This document shows, in pieces, positions 1 through 13,400 of a stretch of DNA of 64,000 nucleotides. The notes below the pieces were generated by a model that saw only the letters and a program-made list of their open reading frames with translations, was not told where the DNA came from and made no database searches. The position numbers were made by a program, and so were the translations under genes. Source of the stretch: Acanthochromis polyacanthus. Its lineage: Eukaryota; Chordata; Actinopteri; Pomacentridae. Within the stretch, counting starts at the first letter, position 1, and each line of letters opens with the position of its first letter. The stretch covers positions 17,345,361 through 17,409,360 of the forward strand of contig NC_067120.1 in NCBI RefSeq assembly GCF_021347895.1, given 5' to 3'.

Positions 1-2073
1 GCCACCCCGAGTTCTGTAGCATGTTCGGCGGCCGACAGACAAACAAACAGACAGACAGGAACTGAGGGGCCGAGACCAAACGCCGACCCTCTCTGTGGCA
101 TGGCGACTCTGGTCAGACACAGCAATAAGAAGTGGAGCCCCGGCCCCTCCAGCCAGACTTGAGGTCCTAAGTGTTTGGGAAACAGGCCCATCAATGTCAA
201 AGCCTTTTATTGCTTTGGCTTCCTATTGCTTTTCCCGGCTTGGGGGTTAGTATGAATCTACTCCCAGCAAAGGCAGCGGGATGGGTTCATCTTTCATCAG
301 TCATAACCTTGGTAATTAAGCAAGCACACATGAGGAATGACCAAAGATTAAAAGAAAAAGAGCTGTTTTAAGTGGGTTGTGAGTGATGGCATATTGTTTT
401 TATGTATACCTGGTATGACTGTGAAGTCTAGATGAATTAAAAAAAACAAACCCTGTCAGTGTTGTAAAAAGGTTTTGCATTTACTTAAGGGTTGTCACAC
501 AAACATACAGTAAGAAATTATTTATGAACAAGTTTGTCTTTTTTGATTATTTATGCATATAATTTTAAAGACGTCAAAACAAAATCCCTGAAATAGAAGA
601 TTCAACAACGATTTCAATATTGTCTGAATGAACCGAGGTGTACCGACATCATTAGTCCGACTAAATAAGATTCTTCTGGCCATTTCTTTTGCCAGCTTTT
701 TACACGAAACAGTGAATGAAAACTCGTTCCAGATTACACATTGCAATAAATCGACAATCATTACTGATTGTTGCATAAACAATTTTGTTGGAAACACAGA
801 ATTAACAACATGACGGCAGTCTTGCTTCAGTACGAAACGCTTTATGTTTAATAACAAATGAGGACCTGATTTAGATTTCATAGCACACAAATGACCAAAA
901 GCAAATGGCTCAAAAATGATGGAAACTCAGAGCTCATAGTCATATTTACTAATAAAAATTGAGGCAAATAATGTCTTTTTTCTTGTCCAAACAACATTTT
1001 ATGGAGCTACCGAGAAAAAGGGCAAAACTCGAGGGAGTGGAAGAAAATGGGAATTGTTGGTCTTAACCCAAAACTAATAGTTTAGTTAGCCCTGAGTCAC
1101 ATTCTGCACAAATTGTTTCTGTGTATGTATTCAAAATGTGCTCCCCCCCCTTTTTCTTTACTCGCTGTTGTCCACATGGTGCACAGAAATGTTCCTCTCT
1201 TGCTTTCTCTGCATGTTGCCAAAACCCCAGCTACCTACTTACTTGTCTGTGTTTCTATTCATCTGGGACAGGACACACAAAAATCCATGCAGTTGCACAC
1301 AAACACTCGAGTCGGTTTGCCTCAGCACTGTTACGAATGAAGTGCCCAGTATGGAGCAAGGGGAAGGTTGCTGCCGGCGCTGGCAAACAGCTTGTTCTAA
1401 TGCTCCTGACAGCCCTGCGAGATGACCCCCCACTTACAACCAACACACACTGCACCCCTCTCACATTTGTCTTTCCTCCTGAAGAGTCTCAAATGCGAGG
1501 TGAATCCGTTCCACCCACCCTCTGCCTCACTCAGACATTTTCCTTGGCCTCCTCGCTCTACTCCAGACTGGAGTTTGTGCACAAAGGACAAACTATCTTA
1601 AGCAGAAAGTCTGGGGATACCAAACGTTTCACTGCATTAAAATGAGCGTGGAAAACGGAACACAGACTCAGCTGTATCAAGATGTGCAAGGACTGACTGA
1701 CTGCTGCGAGGTTGGTCTAACACACTGGCCTAAATATATTTTTAAAACAATATCTCTCCAGGAGTTGTTTTAAAAACATTTCTGATAAATGGTCACTGTG
1801 GAACCAACAAATTGGTCAGACTGTGCTCAAAGAGCATCCTTAGGCCTGGGAATGAGGAAAAAATGTCCAAAATGTTAAACTGCATGCACCAAGTGACTCC
1901 AATACATAATTTAAAATGTGTAGCATGTGATAATTTACTTAGTTACTTGCATTCATATACGATTTGTTTGGATCTCTCAGGAAAACTTCACTGAGTGTAA
2001 CAATATTATCTTTGCATAAAGGGAGGCTGACTGTTGAGTCTGTTATCTGATATGAGGCTGGGAGAATCTGTCA

Positions 2074-2076
<3 letters not shown>

Positions 2077-2150
<74 letters not shown>

Positions 2151-2161
2151 GGGGGGGGGGG
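2077..2161 (+). repeat. (TG)29 followed by a run of about 28 G
   Basis: The dinucleotide run 2077..2134 passes straight into a homopolymer of G to 2161. Homopolymers of this length are uncertain in assemblies. Confidence 0.95.
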
Positions 2162-3829
2162 TGCTGCCTGCCTGTTGTCGAGGCTGTCCTGAAACCACAG
2201 AGCCAATGTGCCGCAGGAAGAATCTGTGCTCCCGTGTACTACAATATCCTGTTTGGACTCAAGCTGCTCTCCCCAGTCGTGCAGTGCAGAGGGACACACA
2301 CACACAAATGCGCACAGACACATATACAAGCATACACAGTCACACTTACTCTGTTCATACATTACACTCAAGCCCTCCGGCCAGAAACATACAGCTTTGT
2401 TTTCATTGTTTTTCTGCACACTTCAATAGCGCTGCTCTGCAGATCATGTGAGGATGTTTCTATGGGCTTTTAATCTGATACACTGGGGGTGTAAAGAGGC
2501 ATGTGTGTGTGTTTGTGTGTTGGTTGTGTGTGGGTGGTGGGGTAAAGAGCGGGCTGAAGTTGCTTCTCTGCAACAGTAATGTGGACCCTGTTGCAATCAT
2601 CAAAAGAGTTAAAGCATTTGGACTATTGGGAGGAAAGTACAATGCTTTGGTTGGAGTGTGTGAAGCTGTGTGTGTGTGTACACATAACCTCCTACTGTTC
2701 ACACAGTGAGTAATAAAAGAATAAAAGGGCAGAGGATCACAGCGCTGCATCCATCCCTGCAGCTATCCATTCATTTTAAATACATATCTGCTCAGCCAGC
2801 CAGTGGATTATCAGTCTACACACAAAACAAAAGGAGAGAGGACTGAGTGAGTGGTTGTGTGTGCACAGAGGAGCTCTGCTTCCCGTAAGCAGCCGATAAA
2901 AATTACAAAAAAAAAAAAAAAGGCGGCTGGCCCAAAGGCAGATACCTCCTTTCCCAACAGAGAGCAGTGCATTTCCTGAAACTGACAACTGCTAGTACTC
3001 GCATTGAGGCCAGACCAAACGTGAAAGAGACACACAGAAGGGGGAGAGAGGGAGAGGAAAGGAAAGAGAGCGAACGGGTGACCTGACCTACAGTCAGGGA
3101 AAAATGTTATGTAAATACTGGAGTGACACACCAAGAGGACCTTGCAAATTCACAGAAACACACAGTACACACATGCAAACGCACACCGTGGTTGCTTTTG
3201 ATCGGCCCTCTGCACCGACCGAGAGAGGTCTATGTGCAAAGATAAAAGTGGCTGTTATCAACTCGTCTGGATTTGGCACACCACAGCTATTGTTCACAGC
3301 TCAGCCGAAGCTGACACACAAAAACAACCTGAACAGTGCTGGGCTGCAGAAAGAGAAACACAGCTTTGACAGGAGGAAGGAAAATGGGGTTTTGTCAATT
3401 ATTTTTTAATGCATTTTTCCTCCTATTATCCTCTCCTGCATGAGATTGGAACACAAGGACAGAAGCAGTGATAAAGAAGCTGATCAGGGTAATGGTGATG
3501 GAAGCAGTGGTGGTGCTAATGCTGGTGGTAACGGACACGCCCAGCTGCAGACAGCAAACTCGTAAAAACTAGCACCACTTGGGCTCAACTGTGCACCCTG
3601 CAATTCTTTCTAATTTTCGGTGGAAATCAAGCAGAAGAGAAGTGATTAAATCTACTTTAAAAACATGTAAAACAGAAAAAGGCTTCAGTGATTGCAGGCT
3701 GCTGGCCAGTGCAGAGCGGTGAGGAGAGGAGTGATGTTGCGACAGCACAGCCTGCTGGTCAATCAGGGGAAAGCATTGACTGTGAATCCGGGCTCCCCTC
3801 CTCCACTTGCTGCAGGACTGCTGACGTTT

Positions 3830-3832
<3 letters not shown>

Positions 3833-3860
<28 letters not shown>
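3833..3860 (+). repeat. T(28) homopolymer
   Basis: Uninterrupted T run. A comparable A(25) run lies at 5241..5265. Confidence 0.95.
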
Positions 3861-3863
<3 letters not shown>

Positions 3864-5240
3864 GCTGAGTTATTCAGTCCTTCAGACATGCAGAAACATT
3901 TACACCCCAAACAAAAGAAACTCTACGCTTTGCAAAGCTAGGCCATATATAAGGCACTTTTCTTCCACAGATACGAAGGTTAAAAGTATAAATTCCCGGT
4001 TGGATCACTGTTGACCGCCCTGCAGCTTTGTTTACAGGCATACTATTTACAGACAAACTGTTGTGCAACTGTTAAATTATTTGTCCTACTTTCAGCTACA
4101 ATGACCACTTTAATTTTATAATGAGTAAAAATAAACTACATTATCCTTCAAATTGTTTTAAAACAAAAGTGATGATCAGGGGTGTAGTTACCATTAAGGA
4201 TAGCACAGTGTTACTGGCAATTATTATCACTACTATTTTGGTATTTTTTTGTAATTGTAAAGGTTAAACATGTTGGGTGTTTTAACAGTTTATTCTGCAG
4301 CCTTTTTAGGTTTAGCACCACTGACTATTTTGCCAGGAAAAGTGTTAGAAAAGTGGTTTAATTATTTCTACTAACAGACTAATTCTCAAGTGAGGAAAAT
4401 GTGCTGAAATATCAACAAAAATTGATAAAAAAAAAATCAAGACTTGTAGGCAAAATGTGAAACATTAGATAGCATTTTAAAGAATAATAAACATAAAAAC
4501 AACTGCAAAAAAATGTACATTTTAAAAACCTGTAAAATTGGCTTTGAACAATTATTGTGTTCTAAATATACTGGTATTTGTATAGTCCATACAAGAGCCT
4601 TTTATTATGCATTGCATCCAAAATGCGTCCTTAAAAACACCACTTCTATCTTGCAGATCTTTCAACAGTGTATTCCGCCCCCATCCTCTGACTCAGATCA
4701 AAACAGTTCGTGAAACTGTGCCGCCCTAACCGAAAAACATCAGCATGTCGGAAATGTACATACAGTAGTTCTATGAGGAAACTGTGGAACAATATCATTG
4801 TATCTCGTGATAAGATTAAACTACTCAACTATGTGTTGCCCTAATTATCAAATCTTTTCAAGGTCTTGTTATATTTGTACTGTTGCAAATTTTGATCCTT
4901 GTTGGTGTATCATTGTATTTACAGTAGATCGGAACATGGGAATGTAAAGCACAAGAACAGCCCAGTCTGACATGATTTGAATTAGAATTTTTTGGTGGAA
5001 GGTTTTATTTTCCATACGAGAATCTTATAATTTAGTAGCCCTCTTTCTGCCGTCTTTCAGAAAATGAGCAATACAGTAAAATTTAAAGTATACTTTAAGA
5101 AAAGCAAACTATTCTCATGTACAAAAATCTCAAACTATACCATCTCAAGTTATTTTGATTTTATTGCATGACTTTGCTAAAAGACACCCACCCTTTGCTT
5201 TAGGCTAATAATGTTTAAACAGCATATTTGTCACCTTTGT

Positions 5241-5265
5241 AAAAAAAAAAAAAAAAAAAAAAAAA
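5241..5265 (+). repeat. A(25) homopolymer
   Basis: Uninterrupted A run in AT-rich intron. It could be an old retroposon tail, but no body is recognisable. Confidence 0.95.
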
Positions 5266-6722
5266 CATTTTTTAAGTTAATTTTTCAAAAACAATAAAAT
5301 ACACCATAATAGATATTTATTTAAATTTTATGTAATTTTTTATTGCTTTCCAAAAGCTCAGACTGGGAGGGCCGGCAGCACTTTGATCCTCAGAAACACT
5401 CGCTGACTTCCCTCCCAAATTCTCTGACAGGCTTTGAAAGAAAAGAGTAAAACCAAGCCATAAAATTACAGTAGTAGGCTGGAAAAGACTTTACAGCACA
5501 TATACACTTGCAGTATAAAGAGACCGGCCTTTCAGCACTAGAAGAGACTTATTTAGGGGGTTATTAGTCTCATTTACCAGTGCGGCCCCTGGGGGGTCTT
5601 TCATTAAGAACAGGACTCTATATGGCTCCGATTAACAACGGTGGAAAAAAAAAAAATACACAGGCGGAGTAGTAGGAAGGGTATATGAGAGGGGTAGGGG
5701 GAACGCTTACCTGGTCCCCTTCTGTGATTTACTGCTTTTTCTTATTTTCTCCTGCTTTAAAACATCTGGCTCCAGAGGCATTTAAGGTCTTGACTGATAA
5801 CCTGCTGACTGCTTCTTTATCTGCGACTACAGTAACTGTACGACGTACAGCAACGAGAAAATCTGTTTCTCTTTTCACTCTAATCCTCAACGTTGCTTAT
5901 CTTTTTCTTCGTACTGCCAAGATGTCACATGTAAGATAAACTTCCAATGCCACATCTAGTTAGAAACGCAACCGCAGTCTTCCTGTGGTTGCGCGTCTCT
6001 AAGAAGCAAAGCGCCTGCCAAATTCCAGGGTACTCTCTGTGGTGAAGCAGCAAATGTGTGGGGTTATGGAGGGTGTTGCCGAGAAGTCGTGCAAAACACA
6101 AAAGCCTGGCGATGGTGTTGTGATAGACGCAGCTGCCGATCAACTGACTCGACTGTTTGTCGCCGTGGTCAGCGTGATAAAGAGAAGTTCTCAGGATGAG
6201 ATTTCAGGTGAAAAGATGCTCACACTGATTTGCAACAAAAGAAATCTTGATGTGTGCACGCAACTTGATGTCAGCTAACTTTGAATTACTGCTTTTATTT
6301 TTTGACAATTTAGCTAGAAGTGTAAGATTAAAGCATTTCAATATGAAAAAAATGGAACTGAACAGCTTTTACAGAAAATCAATACAAGATCATGGGCATA
6401 TATACCACTTTTTTCCAGCACTTCCTAGCTGCGAGTTAAATTATTCTTTGTAGAATAAATGAATGTGACTGTCTAGACCCTGACAAGCAGCAAAAAATTG
6501 ACGGATGGGTAATAAATGAGAGAATTATTTGTCATTTTACCTTACCTATATCACTACCACGTCTTGGATATCACAGCAGTGGCAGTAACAGAGTTTGGTG
6601 CAGATCTCAGTCTTGACCTTGCAAATTTCAGAAAAAAAGATTGTAATAAATCTCCTGTACAACCACAGACATTAAGTACTCTTTAGTAAAGGAAATTTTA
6701 AACTTAAGTGCTCTCTAAGACA

Positions 6723-6751
6723 CGGAAATCATTTTAGGGAAATGATTTCCG
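6723..6751. repeat. Perfect palindrome, 12-bp arms, 5-nt loop
   Basis: CGGAAATCATTT, loop TAGGG, AAATGATTTCCG. No surrounding inverted-repeat element was seen. Confidence 0.9.
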
Positions 6752-8912
6752 CACATTTGAAGACTTTTCAAGGCCTGCTGATACGCTAAAGACGTAAAAA
6801 GCATAACGAAAGTCTATATTAAATGTAATACAAGCCTGCATGGAGGAGGTAGAGCAGTCCTTAAAGAATAGTTTTTATTTCTCTTCCAAATTTGGCCATT
6901 AAGTACATTTTTTTATGTAATTTTAGCCAAACAAAATACCTTAATGTCAGCTAAATATAAATAACCCGCTTCTTGCCATCTAAAGTAAAGGGAAGTTGTT
7001 TTTAAAAAAAAACAAAAACAAAAACAATCACACCTCTAAAGAAAATACACCCAAACCCTCCTACCTCGTAATCAGAGGCTATATCCTTGATTCGATGTCA
7101 CGCGGCTGATTTTAGTCGACTCAACCTGCGCTGACCTGGTTCATTCAGACAGGTGGGGCCGGCGCTTAGCCAGAGAGAGGGTGAATACACTTTCAAACAC
7201 ATGGGGACATGTGGACACACACGAATGCATGGACCATATTATAAGTTCCCTTGTGGTCAAAGCCGGGGCCAGCTCCCCTTTAGTCAACCCCTCTCCTCTC
7301 CAGCAGGTAAACGCCCTGGTCCACCGTCTACCCCTGCTTCTGCATGGAAGAGGGGAGAAACCACAGAGCCCCACAGATGAGCTCCATCAATAGGCCCTCT
7401 ATTCGTCTGTGGGTCCCGAACACTGGGCTCTCTGACGGAGCTCCAGCACCTGGCTGCAGATGGACGCAACATCAGAGGCTGGGTGGTGGCAACACCGGTC
7501 GTCAGACTCGCCACACCTGAATAAAGCCCCCCGAGCCACATCAAATGGCACGGCAGGCCCATTTGAAAACCTGAGAGCACGAGAGCTGAGAGTGAAAAAG
7601 GTGGCCAAGAGAGCCATGGAAGGCTGTAGGATTGGCTGTACAAACAGGCCACTCAGGTGCTGCTGCAGATTACTGTTTTCATTAACAGGAGTGAAGAAGA
7701 AACTGAGCCCTGTACAGGAGAAGGGGGAGGAGGAAGCGGAGAACGTGGAGCGAAACGCACACACACACGCAAGACGATAGAGTATTTATACAGGTGCTTC
7801 TAATATTGGAGCAGAGGGGGAGGAACACCTCTAAGAGACAGGGGAGCATCTATACCAAGTCTGGGAATCCTCCAAGTAGGGATTGGGTTGGGCGTTACTT
7901 AGATTTCTCTACAGCCAAAGTGGGAGCTGCTAGGATTAATGCAAGGACTACTGGGAAGTCTGAAATACACAGTCACACTGTAATCATGGCTGACACACTT
8001 TACACTTAAACATAGACAAATTTGTGCAATACACTTAGACTAGAATACTGAAACTACAGTGCTTATTGCTGTGTGCAGGAATCTTCTCAGTGGATTCTAG
8101 TCAAGTAAAGAACATATCAAAATTACAAAATCCTTCTCACCTTTACCACTTCAGTGCTGCATCAGTTGGTAAATTGTAACAGTCATACTATATTCTTAAC
8201 AGTTTTTGCACACGTTCTGTATGTAAGCTATTCTACTGAAAAAAAAATATATCCATTCTTCTTTGTGTTGAAGTTTTCTGTCTCTTCACAGTAGAATAAT
8301 TTTTCTGTACTTGTTTTACAAAACACACGCTGCTTTTGTCAAGTTAATCACTTGTAAGAATTATAACTACACTACTATTAATCAGAACATTTATTTGCAT
8401 AGATCCAAAGTCTTTAATAGAGGCATTAATTTCTTGTTGGCCTCCTCTTCAGAGATTTGTGTAATTTTGTCCAATTCTCTTCATTTAGTAATCTGATTTT
8501 GCAACATATGAAGATGAATGCAAAACATTTCAAAATTATCTGGAGTTTATCAGCTTTTTTTACGGCTGTGTGGGAAAACAAAAATAAACGCAAGCTTTCT
8601 TATCTTGATTCACATTAATAGGACTCTAATTATTTCATTTTGGATAATTATGTTGGTTCATTAGTTTAAAATGTATGCTTAACCTCAATGTTTTAATGCT
8701 ACAAGCCATTATCAGAAACCTAATTAAATAAACCCAAATGGCCAAACAAAGTCCTGGATGGAAACACTTAAATTATGAAGGCAGCTAACAAAAACAGTAA
8801 TTGTCATTCACTTTGCCCTGTGAGTGTGTAATAGTTATCAGCCCTCTAATCTAATCAAAACAAACATTTTTCCTAAAATTATCTTGCCCCTAAACAAAAG
8901 ACAGAGCAGCGA

Positions 8913-8920
8913 TGACGTCA
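8913..8920. promoter_or_regulatory. Perfect CRE palindrome TGACGTCA
   Basis: The CREB/ATF full site occurs in an otherwise plain intron. One 8-mer is weak evidence of function. Confidence 0.2.
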
Positions 8921-10339
8921 CAGAGCTGCTCAGTGAACCGTGTTGTGAAAACAGAAATTTCCTGAGTTGACTTTCCGTTTCCATTATCTGCTTTTCTTCA
9001 TATTTAGGGCCTTCATTTGTGGCGGTGCAGGTGACGGCGTCCACACGAGCAAAGAAGGCGAGCCGATGCCAAAAAACAAAGGGATGCAGGGCAGAGAAAA
9101 GCGGATTTTAAATGCGCGCACACACACAAAACCCGACACGGCAAGTCTGTTCTGATCACAAATCGCTGAACTAACTTTTATAGTGGCTGCTCAGACAGTA
9201 TTAGAGTGACCCGACGTACGTAAATGGGGCAGTCATGATTTATAGTTTTAAGCGGCAAACCAACAGAAGGATCCCTGATCATAAGTATACTGCATCGCTG
9301 TAAACCCTCTGCCTCATTTGGATTTCACATTTTAGAGAAAAACACATTGAAAACAACGTGCTTGCCTACAGTATCATATTTTAAGACAATGTCATAACCC
9401 AACAAGAGAAGAATGCTAAACTACGGCATCTTTCTTGCCACAACAAACCCAGCAATACTTCCTAAACTGGCATATCTAATGTAGCTCAAAGTGGTGTGCA
9501 TATCTTTTAAAGCCACCACTCACACAGACTAGGAAATATTCTGGATGTAGCAGTAGTGAGAGCGTCTTTTTATTTGGTCTGGATGGTTTAAATATACAGT
9601 GCTTGCCTGCTGAGTCTCTGGATTTTCCAACCTGCGGTGGGAGGCCATAAAGCGGGCCATTCCTCCAGTCACCCACTGATGGTCCCTCGCCATAAAACCC
9701 TCCCAGAATCACCAACACCACTGAGGGGGAGTAAACACTCCAAGCCTGTATAGCAGCAGCATGAGGGCCTTCATTAATTCGGGATGGCCAGTGTCAAGCC
9801 CAAGTCAGCAGCCGACACTTTATTAAGTACTTCATGAAAATGCCTTTTATTGCTCTGGGTGTGACGTATTGGTCATAAAAGATGGTTTGCAGATTCTCTT
9901 TTTGGCCCTGGTCGGAGAATTTGCTCCAGTGGCTATTGATCTTTTCTGTGGCAGAGCAGTAAAAAAAAAAAAAACTAACCGCATCATCTCGTGTATGTGG
10001 GAGTGCCACAACCCCAATATCTATGGTCAGAGTCCACATTATTCCCATGGTTATCTATGTGCACTTGTATCCATATGACTCTTTAAAGTTAATTGTGTAA
10101 TGTGGGAAACAAAAGCAAAAAAACACAGTATAAAATATCCCCTTTTACTGCATTGTTATGATTATTAGCTCCCATTTATGGAAGCTCTATAAAGTCAAAA
10201 ATAAATACTGTAACATGCAGTGCAGAGCTGCAACACTGGATTTCCACTTATGCCATGGGTTAATTCTCATTTAAAAGCTTTTCATCAGAATATAACAGCC
10301 TCGTATATATATATATATATATATAGCCTTAGTGAACAA

Positions 10340-10490
10340 CAAAACATCGGTGGATGGCTCCTATCTGTGCGCTGCAGGACTGAAAGATTCGGGAAATCTT
10401 TCTTGCCATCAGCAATCAGACTGTTTAATTCAAAAGCAAAAAGATGAGACGAGACAATTGAATTTCCCTTCGGGGATCAATTAAGTCATT
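10340..10490 (+). mobile_element. LINE 3' end (CR1/L2-type protein tail)
   Basis: Translation gives RTERFGKSFLPSAIRLFNSK, a form common at the C-terminus of CR1/L2/Rex-type reverse transcriptases, then a stop and the AATTGAATTTCCCTTCGGGG 3' end. A (TA)n stretch lies just before it at 10303..10324. Confidence 0.6.
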
Positions 10491-13400
10491 CTATAAGTCA
10501 AAGAAACCATAAGGAACCTAAAATTCATTGACACACGGTAACATTCCTAAAACATGTACAGATTTACTGCACATTAACAGTAGACACTATGGCCTCCATT
10601 GGAAAATTTGAACAAGAAGAAACAGTTTGTGGGAGCACTGTGTGATGAGGGACAGGTGTAGTATAAGCGGACTAAAAGGGCTGATGTCATTTATTTCACA
10701 AACTATTGAGACTTTCGTAAGTCTGCACCAGAGTCTATTCAGCTGTGGTTTGTACTCTCCTACATGTGCTACAGACATTGATAAGATTAACAATTGACAA
10801 GAGCCACTTTGCTGAACAATCTATGTGATGGCACTATTTCTAAATTATACCAGGCCGATGTTACTCCATTATGCTTTATTAAAATGTATACTAAAATATG
10901 CTGAGGACATATACACAGATACTGAAACATCGGTGATAGGCCAGTGTTGGCCAGTAATATCTGCCAATTAATGTTATCACTCAGGCTCTAATAAAGACAT
11001 TAAATTTGCATTGCAAGTCTAAGTGTCAACCCATCACTAACCTTCATTTAAAACAACCTTCCCTGGTTTAGCACAGCCCTAAGCAGCAACGAGTTGGACT
11101 CTGTTCTGCCTTTTTAATGATGTAACTCAAAGGTTTCTGAAGTCCAAGCTGGCAATCAGGCCTGTAGTTTTTGGATTCCAGTGCAAGCTGACGACTAAGG
11201 AAATTTTGCCTTGCAGGTTATGATGTTGTACCTAAGGCATTGTGAAAGAAACTGAAGTTCAGTGAGGAAAATCGCTGCAAAAGTTTGTTTTTGGTGCATT
11301 CAGATTGAGAAATTAAAGCAAACACCCTAACCCCATACATATTTCATGAACACTTCTACCATATGCAGACACAGCATAACAGGGTAAATGATCATCCGTG
11401 CTAAAGTTTTGACAAGTTTTGACAAAAGGCCTGTACACCCTACAGAAACCACAGCACAGCACCCCAACCAACACGCTGCCTGTAAAATGAAGCCAGTTTT
11501 AATTCTGAGTGCACTATGCTGCCAGCTTAACTGTAGCATTTATGACAGAATATATTTTGCCCAAGTGAAAGCAATTAAGCCATTTCTAATACTTCCAAGT
11601 GAGTAAAGGTAGCGAGGAGGTCAGAAACCACATAAAAATCCAGAGTCTAATAAGATTAAATGTTGAATCCCTCCATGTACAGCTCTGCTGCCCAGAGAAT
11701 ATGAATCAGCATGAGGCTGTTTTACTGCCCCAGGACTATTTTGTCTTTTTTTATGCTCTCGAAATTGACAAGACGTCAAGAAAATGGGGTACAATTAGTT
11801 CTTTTCTTTTCCTACGTTTTCATAAAGCAGCACCACTGGGCAGCTTTTCTCCCTGCAGGGCAGGAGGCCAATCTTACCTCATCCATTTGTCTGTGTGCAT
11901 TTATGACTTGTGCATGTGCCTGGTCTATTTTGTCATTTTTTTAATATTTGGCAGCAAAGCCAAAAATATTAAGAGGATTTAATGGATATTTTCACTGTAG
12001 ATTCACTGTTGAATCTCTCATAAGTCCCATAAAATAACTTTTTGGTCTACACATGTCTTGGAGCACAAAGTGGAGGACGAGGGGGCTACACTGTGGAGCG
12101 AACTTATTTCATAAGCATTTGTCAAAGTGACAACATCCAAGGTTTAAAAAGACTCATTTGACAGTAAACAGCAATGCATTTTAGATTTTTCCTCTTGACT
12201 GAACACCATATGTTTGGAACACCCCTCCATGCCATCAATATCAGAGTACAGTGTACAAGACAGGCATACAGAGGCCGCACAGACAAAAAGTCAATTTGTT
12301 CAGAGCTCTGCACAAAGAATGCCAGTTGCTCAGAAAAGAGAGGCCCCTACTCGAAGAGGACAGGCCATGATGCATGTGTGTCTGCCTGCAAACCCTCCCG
12401 TGGTGCTGCAGTGGCTTTTCATTGTTTGGCTCCTGCTAGCTTGTGAGAGGGGAACTAATTAAGATCTGCCTGCAGGTGGCCCATGCTGGCTTTTACAGGT
12501 CTGAGAGGAGACAAAAAGGAGGAGGGGGAGGGCGGTGAACCTGGCCACACCCAGCAGGAGAAAGAGGACCGCCTCAGGTCACAAGATGACACAGTGATCT
12601 GGAGTAAATAACCAGGGGAAGAATTTTCTGGAGCATGAAGCAGCTGAGATACAAGGCAGCACAAGGGGGGGGGGGGGAGTAAATTGCAGAAAGCCGAGGG
12701 AGAAAGAACACAATCACTGCAATCAGCAAAACAAGGCCTTCCTCTGTTTAGGGCTGAAGAAGTGCACTTGGAAACATTTACTCATTCTACAAGAGGCTAA
12801 ATGTCGATGTGCCTCTGGGTGGATTTAGGATCTGCAGCCCTGCTGGGGTTTGTTATGATTTCATTCAACAGTCAACAGAAATTTACATCATCAAAGTGCA
12901 AACAGTACACACACAGCATCACATCGGACCGGTGGGTTCTCACACATTCTGATGCAAGTGCACAATCAGCGGAAATCAGTGTTTGTCTGAATCTTGCAAA
13001 AATCAAGCCTCATTTGCACAGAGGCAGGTAAACAAACAGCGAAGGAAATGTTTACAATAAGAAGGGAAGAGCTACGCTGACGATTGTGAGACAAGTGTAT
13101 TTTGTGTTTGGTGTGTGTCTGTGGTTTGTTTTCTATTTGAGATATTTCATAAAATTCAATAAATCACCGGGGGTTGGTTTTAAACAAACAAACAAGGCAA
13201 TAATAAAGATTTATTTTCTCTGAGGGGAAAAAAAACGTGCTTGTGTGTGTTTTGCGTTTGGAGGAGCAAAAAGACGTGGTTGCGTGCGGACGCTGCCCTG
13301 CACCACTTCCTCTTTAGAAGCCCAGAGACATCGCAGCCAGCTGTATCTATGCCTCTCTCACATGTGAACAAACACATTTTGGTGGTAGTGTGCTTCAGCA

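Noticed and set aside
1121..1645. 174-codon open frame on the plus strand
   Set aside because: No ATG start is required for it, no motif is visible and overlapping frames of similar length occur on both strands; composition effect.
2006..2473. Open frames with repeated Cys-Val, His-Thr, Gly or Pro
   Set aside because: They are translations of the TG and G simple repeats.
7141..7764. Overlapping open frames on both strands with moderate GC
   Set aside because: Considered as an exon cluster; no splice-bounded segment or known motif, and both strands are equally open.
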